DNA of 64,000 bases. Source: Mycoplasma parvum str. Indiana. Its GTDB lineage: Bacteria; Bacillota_I; Bacilli_A; Mycoplasmatales; Mycoplasmoidaceae. The position numbers and the translations under genes were made by a program. Every line of letters starts with the position of its first letter. The stretch's first letter is position 1. Shown piece by piece: positions 1-9,381 of this stretch. Under the pieces are notes generated by a model. It did no database searches and was not told the DNA's origin. It was given only the letters and a program-made list of their open reading frames with translations. The DNA lies in NCBI RefSeq assembly GCF_000477415.1, contig NC_022575.1, positions 186,001 through 250,000 on the forward strand. Direction: 5' to 3'.

Positions 1-1
1 A

Positions 2-127
2 TGTCTTTTTGAAATACCTGAAGCAAAATCCTTTGTTAAAGAAACTAATATATTAGGACCTTTTTATTTTTCTAATTGGAATAAAGGAAATAGATTTTGA
101 ACTAGGTGTGATCTTTATGGTATATAA
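2..127 (+). CDS. Family A surface-type protein, C-terminal fragment (A1)
   Basis: The window opens inside this gene; only the last 41 residues are visible. They end with a Trp, a GNRFW-type motif, a Cys and a short YGI tail, and include CLFEIPEAKSF. The same C-terminus recurs at the ends of the two following copies (about 1590-1710 and 2415-2544), which defines a tandem family here called A. I do not recognise the family. The last Trp but one is encoded by TGA, consistent with the mycoplasma code. The start lies outside the window, so signal peptide and phase state cannot be judged. Confidence 0.7.
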
Positions 128-203
128 TTTTTCCTAAATAAATATATTTTCATTGCTCTCCGCCTCCTTTACGCTGAAAAAAAGAGAAAAATTATTTTGT
201 TAA

Positions 204-1710
204 ATGACTAAAAAATTATTTACTACTTTTACTGGAATTGGAAGTATTTTTGGGCTATCAATAGGTAATCACTTAAATCTTTTTTCTATTAATGAACTAA
301 ACAAAGATAACAACCTCTTTGTCGGGGGGGAGCCAAAGTAATAATAGATTTGTTTTTAATAATCAAAAAGCGAGCATTCAAAATAAAAAGAAAGATTCTA
401 AAAAAGAACAAGAATATAGCTTAGATAATTTTTGATTTAATGAATGACAATTTCAAAGTGAAGGGGCCAGTCAGCCTATTCATTTAATTACTAAAGATGG
501 TTTAATTAAAGAAATTTCTTCTAAAATTCACAGTCAAAAAGTAAGAAATTTATGAGATGGTATACAAATTGATAACAAAAATAAATGATTTGGCAACAGA
601 ACTATACCTTATTCTTCTGACAAATCTATTTATCCTTTTAAAAAAATAGAAAAAAATAGTTTTTTAAATATACAAGAAAAAATAAAAAATGTTATTTTGT
701 CATTAAATTATTTTCAGTTATTGAATCTAAGTAAATGATTTCAAGATTTACCTGAAAAAGAAAAATGTGAAATATTAGATATTTTTATAGATTGTCAGGA
801 ATTAAAACAACAAATAATAGGCAGTGGTTCTAAAAAGTTAATTAAAGATCATTTAAAAATTAATTTTGAAAAATTTAATAAATTAGCTTTGCAAAATTGA
901 GAAGAAAATTTTCCTAAATTTTCTGAAGTGATAGGCTCTTCAGGAGTTTTATATATTAGTAAATTGAAAGGATTTGAACAACAAGTTGGAAGTATTATTG
1001 ATAAATGAATTGAAGAAGAAATGCAAAGATTGAAAGAAGGCAGAAAAACAAAACCTCCAAAAATGAATGGAATTTATTTTCTTGAAAAATGATTATTAAG
1101 GGAAAAATTTGGAGATGGTTGTGCCAAATATAGAAGAGAAAGTAAAGATGAACAAATGGTTTTTGGTGAGTGTTTGATGGAAAATATGGATAATTTTGTA
1201 GAACAATCTACTAAGGAATGGGAAAAATATTTAATACCAAAGGTTGTAGATGTAGTTAAAGCTGGAACTGTAATAAAAAATATGCCAGTATTTGCTCCTT
1301 CTAAAAATTATTCAAAAATTAATTTAAAAAAAGAAAAATTATTTCCAAACGAATCTATTAACTGATCAATTTTTTCTTCTGAACTTCAGAAAAAAGTTCA
1401 CAAATCATTTAAAAATAATGGTTATTGAAAAGGAGTTTTAGATACTAGTTGTAGCAATATAACTAGTGAAGGATTGATTTCTTTGTTTGTAGGTCTTATT
1501 GCTGGCGATCCTATAGAAAAAAGTGGATGTTATGAATTTTTTAATAATTTGATTTTTAAGGCCGGAGAAGAAAATAAAAGATTATGTCTTTTTGAAATTC
1601 CATCAATTAATTCTTATATACAAGAAAGTCAATTATTAGGTATTTTTAATATGTCCAGTTGAAAAAAGGGAAATAAATTTTGGGGTAAATGTGCTGATTT
1701 TGGACTTTAA
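204..1710 (+). CDS. Family A surface-type protein (A2), phase-variable, OFF in this sequence
   Basis: ATG at 204 opens a hydrophobic N-terminus (MTKKLFTTFTGIGSIFG), a likely signal peptide or anchor, and reads 40 codons to a run of seven G (324-330). In the current frame translation stops at 342. The frame that starts at 331 is then open, with TGA as Trp, for about 460 codons to TAA at 1708-1710 and carries the family A C-terminus (CLFEIP, GNKFW). Six or nine G would join the two parts into a protein of roughly 500 residues. No usable ATG precedes the tract in the downstream frame, where a stop sits at 298. The long intact reading frame argues for a reversible OFF state rather than decay. Function is unknown; export to the cell surface is inferred from the N-terminus. 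Confidence 0.75.
324..330 (+). repeat. G7 homopolymer, phase-variation tract of A2
   Basis: Seven consecutive G, placed just after the hydrophobic N-terminus. Runs of G this long are otherwise almost absent from this AT-rich window. Loss of one G or gain of two restores the downstream frame. Confidence 0.8.
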
Positions 1711-1829
1711 AATGCCAAAAATATTAGTTTAGTGGTGATGGTAATTAATATCTTTTTGACTATCGGAGAAGGCAATTATTTATCTACCAAAATATTCTTT
1801 TTTAAGCCATTACGAAGAAGCTGTTATTT

Positions 1830-2544
1830 TCTTCCTTATTTTTAAGTGGCATTTTTTGGAACTTCTATAAATTCAAATTTAAATAATTGAGGCAATAAGC
1901 GAGAAGTATTAATTAAAAAGAAAAAATGAATTTAATGCCTTTAAAAATAATTTAGGCTATAAAAATATTCAAGTTGTTGAAAAAGAAAAAAGAGAGAATT
2001 CTAGTTTAAATAAATATTATTTTGGGAATTGAAATTCTCAAAGTGAAGGCGCGTTGTTGAGCCTATTTTTTAATTACCTGCTAAAAATGAAATTAAAAAA
2101 ATATTTCCCAGATTATTTGGGAAAAAAAGAAGAAGAATGAATGATGGAATTTTAATTGATCAATTTAATAAATGATTTGGTTATAGAAAAATACCTTTTT
2201 CTGAAAAAATTTCAGCTGAAGTTAAAGAACAATTTATGACAAATGGTGGCTGAAAGGGAGTTGTGGATATTAATTGCACTAATGTAAAAAGCACTAGCAC
2301 TTTAACTTGAATAATGTCTTGAGTTACTCAACAAATGCCTGAACAAATTGGTTGCTGAGAGTTTTATCACCTCATATTTAGAAATGATAGAAGTGAAAAT
2401 GTAAAAGAACGAAGATGATGTCTTTTTGAGATTCCTAAAACAAAGTCTTTTATTAAAGAAACAATGATTTTAGAGCCTTTTGTTGTTGCAAGCTGAAAAC
2501 AAGGTAATAAATTTTGGTCTAAATGTGAAGTTTTTGGGATTTAA
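1830..2544 (+). pseudogene. Family A copy, decayed (A3)
   Basis: The last 110 or so codons, in the frame ending TAA 2542-2544, clearly match A1 and A2: GGWKGVVDINCTN, CLFEIPKTKSF, GNKFWSKCEVFGI. Further upstream the similarity continues but changes frame. A QSEGA-like stretch (about 2030-2055) is in another frame, the segment matching A2 residues after it contains an in-frame TAA, and stop codons break the 5' part. No G tract is left. I therefore call a pseudogene. The 5' boundary is approximate, and 1711-1830 holds nothing I can assign. It could still serve as a donor for recombination with A1 or A2, but that is speculation. Confidence 0.65.
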
Positions 2545-2661
2545 AAAATAGTGTATTAGATTTTTATTTTGAAATTCATAAATTTTGAAAAATAAGTATG
2601 AATATTAGAAGAAAATTAAATTGGAATTAATTTTTCTTAAAAAATCAAAAAAATTAAATTA

Positions 2662-3696
2662 ATGAATTTAAAAAATAAATTATTTATTTTTTCTTTTTTA
2701 TTTGTAGGAGTTAATTTGTCTATAATTCCATTTTTATTTTCGAATATTAAACAAAATTTAAGCTCTTTTAAATTCTTGGGGGGGGCATTCATAAATCCAG
2801 CTTTTGATAAACAAATTAATGAAGTTTTAAATATTGGTTCAAATAAAGTTGAACAATTAAAAGATAAAAGTTTAAATAATCTTGCAATAATTCCCCTCGG
2901 GAAGTTAGAAAAACAAAATTTAGTTTTTCCGTCAGTTGAAACGGGAGAAAAAGTTCTTGAATCTGTTCAAAAAATTTCTCAAGAAATTGAAAAAGAAAAA
3001 CTAGTTAAATCCATTGAACAAGATTATGAAAACACATTGAAAAAAGCAAAATCAGGTTTAGAAAATTCTTCCTCTAAATTGCAAAAAGCCGAAGAATCTT
3101 TTAAGAATTTTATGCAAAAGGAAATTGTTTCGAGTTCAGGCAAAAGAACAAAAAGATCGACTGATAAAAATGAAAAGAAATTTTCTCTTAGTACCGCAGA
3201 AAGAGAGGTTTTAAAAAACTATTATGAACAATTTTTCAAATTAAAGGAAAAACAAGAAGAATTAAATGGCAAATTGAAAGAAGCAGAAGCTCCAAATAAA
3301 GGTACAAAAAGCAAAATGATTACTTCAAATAATTTTCAAAATTATAAAAAAGTATTGAAGGCTTTAAGTGATATAGGATGGGAAAAAGAACTTAATTGAA
3401 ATAATTTATTTACACAATGAAAAAATAAACCTTGAAGTCATGACAATCCATTCTATTTTTTATTGGATCAAGACATTTGAAAACTTTGAATAAATTCGGC
3501 TAAATCAAGAAAGGAAGCCATTGATGAATATCTTTCAGTGTGATACAGGAGATTATGTGGCGTAATGTTAATAGGAGTGAGTACATGTTATCCTGAATTG
3601 GAAGCATTAAAGAAAATGGAAGAAATAGCTAAATCTAATGTAGAAATAAATATTGTGGAAAAACTATTAAGGGAGATGGGCAGAATAAATTCTTAA
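2662..3696 (+). CDS. Family B secreted or surface coiled-coil protein, phase-variable, ON
   Basis: ATG start; 344 residues with several TGA Trp codons in the last third. Residues 1-25 are hydrophobic (FIFSFLFVGVNLSIIPFLF), a likely signal peptide or anchor. A run of eight G at codons 39-41 encodes Leu-Gly-Gly and is in frame. Residues about 95-225 are rich in Lys, Glu and Gln and look like an extended helix or coiled coil. The C-terminal part holds a Trp-rich stretch and two Cys (RLCGVMLIGVSTCYPE). Changing the tract by one base in either direction gives a stop within about a dozen codons. A hairpin terminator follows. No recognised domain; surface location is inferred. Confidence 0.75.
2778..2785 (+). 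repeat. G8 homopolymer, phase-variation tract of family B
   Basis: Eight G starting at the third base of codon 39 (2776-2778), just after the hydrophobic N-terminus. In frame here (ON). Confidence 0.8.
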
Positions 3697-3710
3697 ATAA
3701 ATTTAGAAAT

Positions 3711-3744
3711 TTTTTAGACGGGGAAATTCTTCCCTGCCTAAAAA
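3711..3744 (+). terminator. Terminator after family B gene
   Basis: TTTTAGACGGGGAA and TTCCCTGCCTAAAA form a stem with two G-U pairs and a four-base loop just after the stop codon, with A/T-rich flanks. Confidence 0.55.
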
Positions 3745-3820
3745 TTATTTAAGTTAAACGAAAAATTAATAGATTAATAGTTTGAATGATTTAATAAATT
3801 ATTTTTTGTAATGATCAATG

Positions 3821-3848
3821 GAGAGGGGATCAATCCCCCCCTCTCTTT
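3821..3848. terminator. GC-rich hairpin between convergent family B and family C genes
   Basis: GAGAGGGG and CCCCTCTC can pair around a loop, followed on the plus strand by TTTTA. It lies between the plus-strand B gene and the 3' end of the minus-strand C cluster and may serve either. Seven C on the 3' side make the stem slippery. Confidence 0.45.
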
Positions 3849-3869
3849 TAAAAAACTAAAAATTAATTT

Positions 3870-4460
3870 TTATGTACTTTTTGAATTTAAATCCTTAGGA
3901 AAAATCATTTTTGGCATATTTTCTACCTTTTCTTTAACTTCTTTCAGAAGTTGTTCATTAGATTTTTTAAGACTTTCTAATGTTGATTCTATTTCGTTTG
4001 CTTGTTTTTTATAAAATTCTTCAAATTGTTGTTTAGTTTTTTCGTAATTTTGTTTTACTGTTTGAAAAATTTGTTGCTTTTTTTCGTCTAATTGTTTGCT
4101 CATTTTTTCGCTCTTTTCTCTTAAATCTTTATTTTTTTGCTCAAAACTCTCATTTGTTTTTTGATTAAGTGTTTCTAATTCAACTCTTTTTTCTTCTGAT
4201 TCTTTTCTTTTTTGCTGATTTTCTTTATTTTTACCATCTAATTCTTTAAATTCTTTAATACTTTTTTCCTTCTCAGAATTTATCCTACCTCTTTCTTGTT
4301 CTAATAATCTTTGATTTTTTTCAGAAAGAGATTGAAAATTGTTTGAAAGATTACTTAAATTTGAAGACTTTTCGCCCCCCCCAGTAGATAAAAATATAAG
4401 TGTATTAGCCCCTCCAGTTAAGGATACTATTGTAGTTAATAAATATTTAGAAAATATCAA
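3870..4460 (-). CDS. Family C coiled-coil surface-type protein (C1), phase-variable, ON
   Basis: 196 residues, last of three tandem minus-strand paralogues that all have exactly 196 residues. The N-terminus MIFSKYLLTTIVSLTGGANT plus the following LIFL is hydrophobic and almost the same in all three, a likely signal peptide or anchor. A run of eight G (4375-4382 on the plus strand) encodes Thr-Gly-Gly-Gly at residues 27-29 and is in frame. From residue about 35 the chain is nearly all Lys, Glu, Gln, Asn and Ser with heptad-like spacing, so a long coiled coil is expected. The C-terminus has the shared pattern of an amphipathic segment followed by MPKMIF. Function unknown. Confidence 0.75.
   Translation of the reverse strand: MIFSKYLLTTIVSLTGGANTLIFLSTGGGEKSSNLSNLSNNFQSLSEKNQRLLEQERGRINSEKEKSIKEFKELDGKNKENQQKRKESEEKRVELETLNQKTNESFEQKNKDLREKSEKMSKQLDEKKQQIFQTVKQNYEKTKQQFEEFYKKQANEIESTLESLKKSNEQLLKEVKEKVENMPKMIFPKDLNSKST
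4375..4382 (-). repeat. G8 homopolymer (C8 on plus strand), tract of C1
   Basis: Eight C on the plus strand, encoding Gly-Gly-Gly straight after the hydrophobic N-terminus; in frame. Confidence 0.8.
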
Positions 4461-4471
4461 AATAAGTTAGT

Positions 4472-5062
4472 TTATTTTGTTATGTTGATTCCTTCAAATA
4501 TTTTTTGAGGTAATTTTTCAACTTCTTCTCTGACTTTTTTAATTAATGCTTCATTAGATTGTTCAAGTTTTTTAAGTGATTCGCTTAATTGTCGTGAATT
4601 ACTTTCATAAAAAGCTTTAAATTTTTCTTGAATTTGATTAGCTTGTTGTTTTGTTTTTTCAAAAATTTCTTTAATTTTTGAATTTATTTTACTCTCCAAT
4701 TCTTCTTTTGTGCTTTTGATTTTCTTATTTTGCTCTTCAATTTTTAAATTAACTTGTTCATTAGCATTTTCTAGATCCCTTCTTTTTCTATTATTTTCTC
4801 CTCTTTTTTCATCATTTGTTTCTTTCTTTTTCTTTAGAGTTTTGAACTCTTTTTCACTTTCCTCTTTCTCTTGCTTAATTCTTTCATTTTCTTTTGTAAT
4901 TTGTGATATTTTTAAATCAGAATTTTCTTTTAATGAATTGGATATTTTCAATTCATTTGAATTATTACTTAAGTTTTGCCCCCCCCGAGGGAAAAAGATA
5001 AGTGTATTGGCGCTGCCAGTCAAAGAGATAATTGTTGTCAATAAATATTTAGAGAATACCAA
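4472..5062 (-). CDS. Family C coiled-coil surface-type protein (C2), phase-variable, ON
   Basis: Second copy of family C, 196 residues, only 11 bases upstream of C1. The N-terminus MVFSKYLLTTIISLTGSANT matches C1 and C3. The G8 tract (4979-4986) encodes Arg-Gly-Gly at residues 30-32 in place of the Gly-Gly-Gly of its sisters and is in frame. The rest is a charged coiled coil ending in KLPQKIF. Sequence between copies is conserved at the two ends and variable in the middle, as expected of antigens under selection. Probably co-transcribed with C1 and C3. Confidence 0.75.
   Translation of the reverse strand: MVFSKYLLTTIISLTGSANTLIFFPRGGQNLSNNSNELKISNSLKENSDLKISQITKENERIKQEKEESEKEFKTLKKKKETNDEKRGENNRKRRDLENANEQVNLKIEEQNKKIKSTKEELESKINSKIKEIFEKTKQQANQIQEKFKAFYESNSRQLSESLKKLEQSNEALIKKVREEVEKLPQKIFEGINITK
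4979..4986 (-). repeat. G8 homopolymer, tract of C2
   Basis: Eight C on the plus strand just after the hydrophobic N-terminus of C2; in frame. Confidence 0.8.
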
Positions 5063-5086
5063 AAACTAGTTAATTAAAAAAGGATT

Positions 5087-5677
5087 TTATGTTTGCACAT
5101 TTTTTATATCGATATTATCAAATATCCTTTGCGGCATTCTATTAACTTCTTCTTTAACTTTTTTAATTAGTTCCGCATTAGATTGTTCAAGATTTTGAAG
5201 TGTTTTTTGTAATTCCTGAGAATTACTTTCATAAAAACTTTTAAATTTTTGTTGAACTTGTTCAACTTGTGTCTTTGCTTGCTTAAAAATTTCTTCCAAT
5301 TTCTCTTTTAAATTATTTTCCAATTCTTGTTTTTTGCTCTTGATTTGTTCACTATTATTTTCAATTTTTAAATTAACTTCTCCATTTTTCTCTTCTAAAC
5401 TTCTTCTTTTTCTATTATTTTCCGCTCTTTTTTCATCATTTTCCTCTTTTTTCCCTTTTAACTCCCCAAATTCTTCCTCACTTTTTTTCTTTTCTCCCCT
5501 TAATCTATTATTTTCTTTTTGAATTTGTGAATCTTTATTTTCGGAATTTTCCTTTAAAGTTTGTGATATATTACTTAAGCTTTTTGCAACTCCCCCCCCA
5601 GTGGGCAAAAAAATTAGTGTATTCGCGCCTCCAGTTAAGGATATGATTGTAGTTAATAAATATTTAGAAAAAACCAA
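5087..5677 (-). CDS. Family C coiled-coil surface-type protein (C3), phase-variable, ON
   Basis: First gene of the cluster, 196 residues, 24 bases before C2. N-terminus MVFSKYLLTTIISLTGGANT; G8 tract (5592-5599) encodes Gly-Gly-Gly at residues 27-29, in frame.  Body is a Lys/Glu/Gln/Asn-rich coiled coil with blocks such as ENDEKRAENNRKRRSLEEKN that are shared with C2. The cluster is divergent from the gene at 5796, so the 118 bases between them must hold promoters in both directions, but I cannot name a convincing -10 box in such AT-rich DNA. Confidence 0.75.
   Translation of the reverse strand: MVFSKYLLTTIISLTGGANTLIFLPTGGGVAKSLSNISQTLKENSENKDSQIQKENNRLRGEKKKSEEEFGELKGKKEENDEKRAENNRKRRSLEEKNGEVNLKIENNSEQIKSKKQELENNLKEKLEEIFKQAKTQVEQVQQKFKSFYESNSQELQKTLQNLEQSNAELIKKVKEEVNRMPQRIFDNIDIKNVQT
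5592..5599 (-). repeat. G8 homopolymer, tract of C3
   Basis: Eight C on the plus strand, encoding Gly codons right after the hydrophobic N-terminus; in frame. Confidence 0.8.
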
Positions 5678-5795
5678 ATTATTTAAATATTTATGATATT
5701 TTTAATTTAGTAATTTAAATTTTTAAAGTATACTATTTTATTTAATTTATTTAAATTAATAGGATATGGAAATTTACAGTTTTATTTTTTAGTTA

Positions 5796-6383
5796 ATGAT
5801 TCTTTTTTCAAAATTGATTTCTTGAATATTAGGCTTAATAGCTGCAGGTTCTGTTGGCTCTTCTATTATTCCTTTTAAAGATATTAAAGAATCTTTATTT
5901 TTTTTAAATAAATTCGCAGAAGAGAATAAAGATAATCTCAAGAACTTGAGCTTTAGAGAAGATTTTTCTTCTATAGAAGAATTAAAGGAAAAAATTAAAA
6001 CTATAAAAGATTATTTAGATGATAAAAATAATTCTTTAGATAAATTAAATAATCCAAAAGCTAAAGAATTTGTTCGAAATTTGAAAACTTGAATTAATAA
6101 AAAGGATGAAACTAAAAAAGAATATATTGATAAATCAAGAAAAATTGATAATTTAGCTAAAAAATTAGAAGAACAGTTTAATAATTCTTCTGAAAAGTTA
6201 CAACAAGAACATTTTCAAAATTTATTAAGTAAATATAGTTCTTTTAAAGGTATTTCTAAATTATCTCCACTTCTGTCTCCTTTAATTAATTCAATAAATG
6301 AGATAGATCATGAACTTAGAGAATTTAATTCTTTTGAAGATTTAAATTTTTCTACACATTTAAAAGGTTTTAGAAAAAATTAA
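5796..6383 (+). CDS. Secreted or membrane-anchored helical protein, 195 aa
   Basis: ATG start, two TGA Trp codons. The N-terminus (MILFSKLISWILGLIAAGSV) is a likely signal peptide or single anchor, followed by a Lys/Glu/Asn-rich helical body. Its length and build resemble family C, but there is no G tract and no clear sequence match, so it may be a fixed relative or an unrelated protein. Divergent from C3 and followed after 28 bases by another membrane protein. Function unknown. Confidence 0.6.
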
Positions 6384-6411
6384 AAATTTTTTTAAATTTT
6401 TTTAATTTTTA

Positions 6412-7056
6412 ATGCAGCCAGAGGGAATTGCCGGTATTTCAATGGGAGGGGTTTTTTTATTAATAACTCTTTTTTATTATTGATTTAATTTCAAAAATAT
6501 TAAGTTAAAAAAAGCACTAGAAATTAAGCGAGAATTATTTAGATTAAAAAGAGATGCTCTTCTTTTAAATCAAAAAAAAGAATCACATGATAGAAATGTA
6601 GAAGAATTTATTGCTAAATTAGATTATGATAAAGAAAGAGCTGGACAGTCTCTTTCTAGTGAATTAATAAATAATTTTTATAAACAGCAGAAGAAATGTA
6701 AAGCATTAATAGAGAATGATAGATTTTATTGTACTTGTTTTGAGAGAATTTTAGAGTTAATAGATGATATGAGTGTAATTATTGATAAATATTTGGGTTA
6801 TTCTTTAAGGCTTCTGGAAAGGCATAAAAAAGCAATGAAGAAAAAGAGAAAAGAAAAAATTAAGGGAAGTAAATCACATAAATCAAAATCAATGAAAAAA
6901 GCTTGAAAAGAAGAATTAGAACTTCTTAAAAAAGTTTGTCAAAGCGTCAAAAATAATTCTCTTTTATTGAATTACAGCTTCTCTTCTTTTGAAGAGGAAT
7001 GTAGAAATAAATTATTAAATTATAAGTCTAAAGAAAGTTTGACTAAGGCAATTTAA
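6412..7056 (+). CDS. Single-pass membrane protein with cytoplasmic Lys-rich domain, 214 aa
   Basis: ATG start. Residues about 5-26 are hydrophobic and glycine-containing (GIAGISMGGVFLLITLFYYW), a probable single transmembrane segment, followed by a basic helical domain with a very Lys-rich patch around residues 140-165. The stop is separated from the next ATG by two bases, so the two genes are probably translated from one message. No family recognised. Confidence 0.6.
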
Positions 7057-7058
7057 GA

Positions 7059-8636
7059 ATGAAAAATTTTAAAAGTAAAGCTAATAAAGTTTTTAATAAG
7101 TTTTTTCCTGAAGAAAAAAGCGAAAGCATAGAGGAATCTATTTATAAAAATAGTTTAGATAGTAAAGCATTTTTTAATGTTCAAAGATTGCTGTTAGAAA
7201 AAGAAGTATCAAAAGAAGTTAAAGTTTCTCCTACTTCTTCTAAAGCAATTACCCTTTCCGAGGAATTATCTTTAAATAAATTCAAAGAAATAATTTCTAG
7301 TAAAGAAAAAATATTAGATGCTCGTAAATTAGGTATATATGAATTTGAATCCCCTAACTATATTGAAATAGTTAAAGAGCAAGAAGAAGAGCTTAAAGCT
7401 AAGAAAAATAAGGAAATAGCAGAGGCTAAAGATCAATCTAAATGTAATAAAAAAAGCAAGAATAAAAGCAAAAGAAGAGTTCCTTTGTTAAATAATTGAA
7501 CAGTTAGAGAAGATGTAATAGAAAATACATTAATTTATCACTTAAAAAAAGCAAAAGTTAATTCAATTATTATTCTTTCTGATGATGCTTATACAAGACA
7601 ATTAGTAGGATATAGAAAATTAATTGCCGCTCTTCAGAGAGAAGAATTAGATTTTTATGAATATACTAACGTACGGCCGAATTTAACAAGGTCTTCAATT
7701 TCTCAAATAGTTGATTTCGCTTATAAACATAGAGCCAATTGTGTTTTGGTTGTAGGCTCTAATTCTTTAATAGATCTTTCTAAATTAGTTATTAAGAAAT
7801 TAATTAAACCTAATAGTATTAGAATTCAATCTAATTCTCATAAGCCAGTAGTATCTGCTTATTACTCTATCTTTTCAATTCCAACTTTAGTTATACCTAG
7901 TCCTAAATTAGTTGAAAAACACATTTTAAGTAATAAGCCAATATTTAAAAATTTAAGTTATTTTGATCAATCAATTTATTTGTTTAATCCAATTGATAGT
8001 TCCGATCATGTCTTTTATTATCCTAACTTTTTAGTAGAATATCCAAAAAGTAAGAAGCTAGAGTTACTTCATTTACTTTTCTTTAAATTATTCTTTTATT
8101 ATTTTGATAGTGAATTAAATGTGGAAGAGAGAATGAGATTAATTAGAGAAATAAAATCTGTAGATTGGTATCTAAATTATGTTAGAAATAATAGTGATCT
8201 TTCTTTAATGGATTGCAAGCTTATTATGGATATAGCCGCTAAATGTTATGATGGTAGATATTTCATGACTAAATCAAATTATTGAACTTGATACAAATTA
8301 GCAGCTAATTTAACTCATTTAACCAATATTCATTTTTATGAATCTCTTTCTCTCTTTTTACCTTCTTTTATCGAATATATTACATTGAATGATAAAGAGG
8401 GTCATGACAGAGCACTAGAAATTTCTTGTTTACTTTATGGATCTGTTTCCGCAGAAGGATTAATAATGCATTTAATTCAACATATAAAGAAATTTAATTT
8501 ACCTACAAAATTCTTTGATATTCCTTCTTTGAAGGAAATAGATTCTAAATTTATTAATCTATTAATTAAGCAGGCTTCTCCTTTGCTTTCTTCCTATAAG
8601 ATGTCTAAGATGATAATTCAAAACTTAGCAGCTTGA
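7059..8636 (+). CDS. Iron-containing alcohol dehydrogenase-like protein with N-terminal extension
   Basis: 525 residues with internal TGA Trp codons. Residues 1-145 are a Lys/Glu/Ser-rich extension of unknown role. From about residue 165 the chain follows the Fe-ADH/glycerol dehydrogenase pattern: a beta strand (SIIILSDDAY), VRPNLTRSSISQIVDFA (compare pNPt...v), then VLVVGSNSLIDLSKLVI in place of the NAD-binding GGGSxxD...K motif. The C-terminal all-helical half has THLTNIHFYESLSLFLPSFI, like the HG...LP segment of the family. The usual metal-binding Asp and His set is not clearly kept, so enzymatic activity is doubtful. The family assignment is my reading of motifs, not a search result. Confidence 0.5.
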
Positions 8637-8700
8637 TAATTTAAATAGGTAATATCATTTCTAGAAATTTTTTGAAAATAATAGAAAATATTAGTAATAA

Positions 8701-8725
8701 ATGAAAAATTAAGTTAATTTTTCAT
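8701..8725 (+). terminator. AT-rich perfect hairpin after the Fe-ADH-like gene
   Basis: ATGAAAAATTAA and TTAATTTTTCAT are perfect complements around one base. AT-only, so a weak terminator candidate between the stop at 8636 and rplM. Confidence 0.4.
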
Positions 8726-8771
8726 AATTAAAAAATTTAACTCTAAAATCTACAGAAGATTTAATTAAGAG

Positions 8772-9203
8772 ATGTTTAAGACTACTTTATTAACTAGAGA
8801 AGAAGCTTTAAGTAGAAGGAAGTGAGTACTGATAGATGCTACTGATGCTTGCTTGGGCAGATTGGCTGTTCAAATAGCTAATCTATTGAGGGGAAAAAAT
8901 AAAGTAGATTTCACCCCTTCTTATGATTGTGGAGAATTTGTGGTAGTTACTAATAGCGATAAATTAAGACTTTCGGGAAATAAAGCTAAAAATGAATTTT
9001 GATATAGACATTCTGGCTATCCTGGAGGTTTAAAAAGGCGTAGTGGAGTTGAAATGTTAGAAAAATATTCAGATAAATTATTAACTTTAGCTGTTAAAAG
9101 AATGCTTCCCAAAAATAGATATTTATCTAGAGCTTTATTAAGAAAGTTAAAAATTTATAAAGGTTCTGAACACCCTCATCAAGCGCAGCTTTCAAATAAC
9201 TAG
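8772..9203 (+). CDS. rplM: 50S ribosomal protein L13
   Basis: 143 residues, the normal length. Motifs of L13 are clear: [20 protein letters not shown] near the N-terminus, the G(K)NKVDFTP and [18 protein letters not shown] segments, [11 protein letters not shown], and [20 protein letters not shown]. Component of the large ribosomal subunit. In most bacteria rpsI (S9) follows directly; here it does not, and no S9 is found in the window. The start is ATG at 8772, with GAG just before it. Confidence 0.93.
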
Positions 9204-9230
9204 TACTTAAAAAAAAGATATTAAAATGGG

Positions 9231-9255
9231 AGGGGGTGTTTAGCCCTTCTTTCTA
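9231..9255 (+). terminator. Possible rplM terminator
   Basis: A G-rich stretch (GGGAGGGGG) can pair, partly through G-U pairs, with GCCCTTCT a few bases later, ahead of a T-rich stretch. Imperfect. Confidence 0.3.
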
Positions 9256-9348
9256 AATTGTTATTTAATAATACAGTTTATTTATGTTTCAATTTTTTAT
9301 TGAAACTAGTCTTAAAAATAGACAATTATTTTTAATTAAATAAGATTT

Positions 9349-9375
9349 TTTTTCCGCTCAATAAGAGCGGAAAAA
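9349..9375 (-). terminator. Terminator of the hexose phosphomutase gene
   Basis: TTTTTCCGCTC and GAGCGGAAAAA are perfect 11-base arms around a five-base loop, with T runs on either strand, a few bases after the stop codon of the minus-strand gene. Confidence 0.75.
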
Positions 9376-9381
9376 TAAAAA

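Noticed and set aside
3835-3841. C7 run as another phase-variation tract
   Set aside because: It lies between two convergent genes as one arm of a hairpin, not in a coding frame.
3811-5522. Plus-strand open frames rich in Phe, Ser and Leu opposite family C
   Set aside because: They are antisense shadows of the Lys/Glu-rich family C genes, whose three copies are conserved with each other in the minus frame.
1-5700. Insertion sequence or prophage as the source of the repeated genes
   Set aside because: No transposase, integrase, terminal inverted repeat or phage gene; the repeats are paralogous surface-type genes.
7059-8636. Two or three separate small genes
   Set aside because: The fragments share one frame and are split only by TGA, which is Trp here; the joined protein follows one fold.
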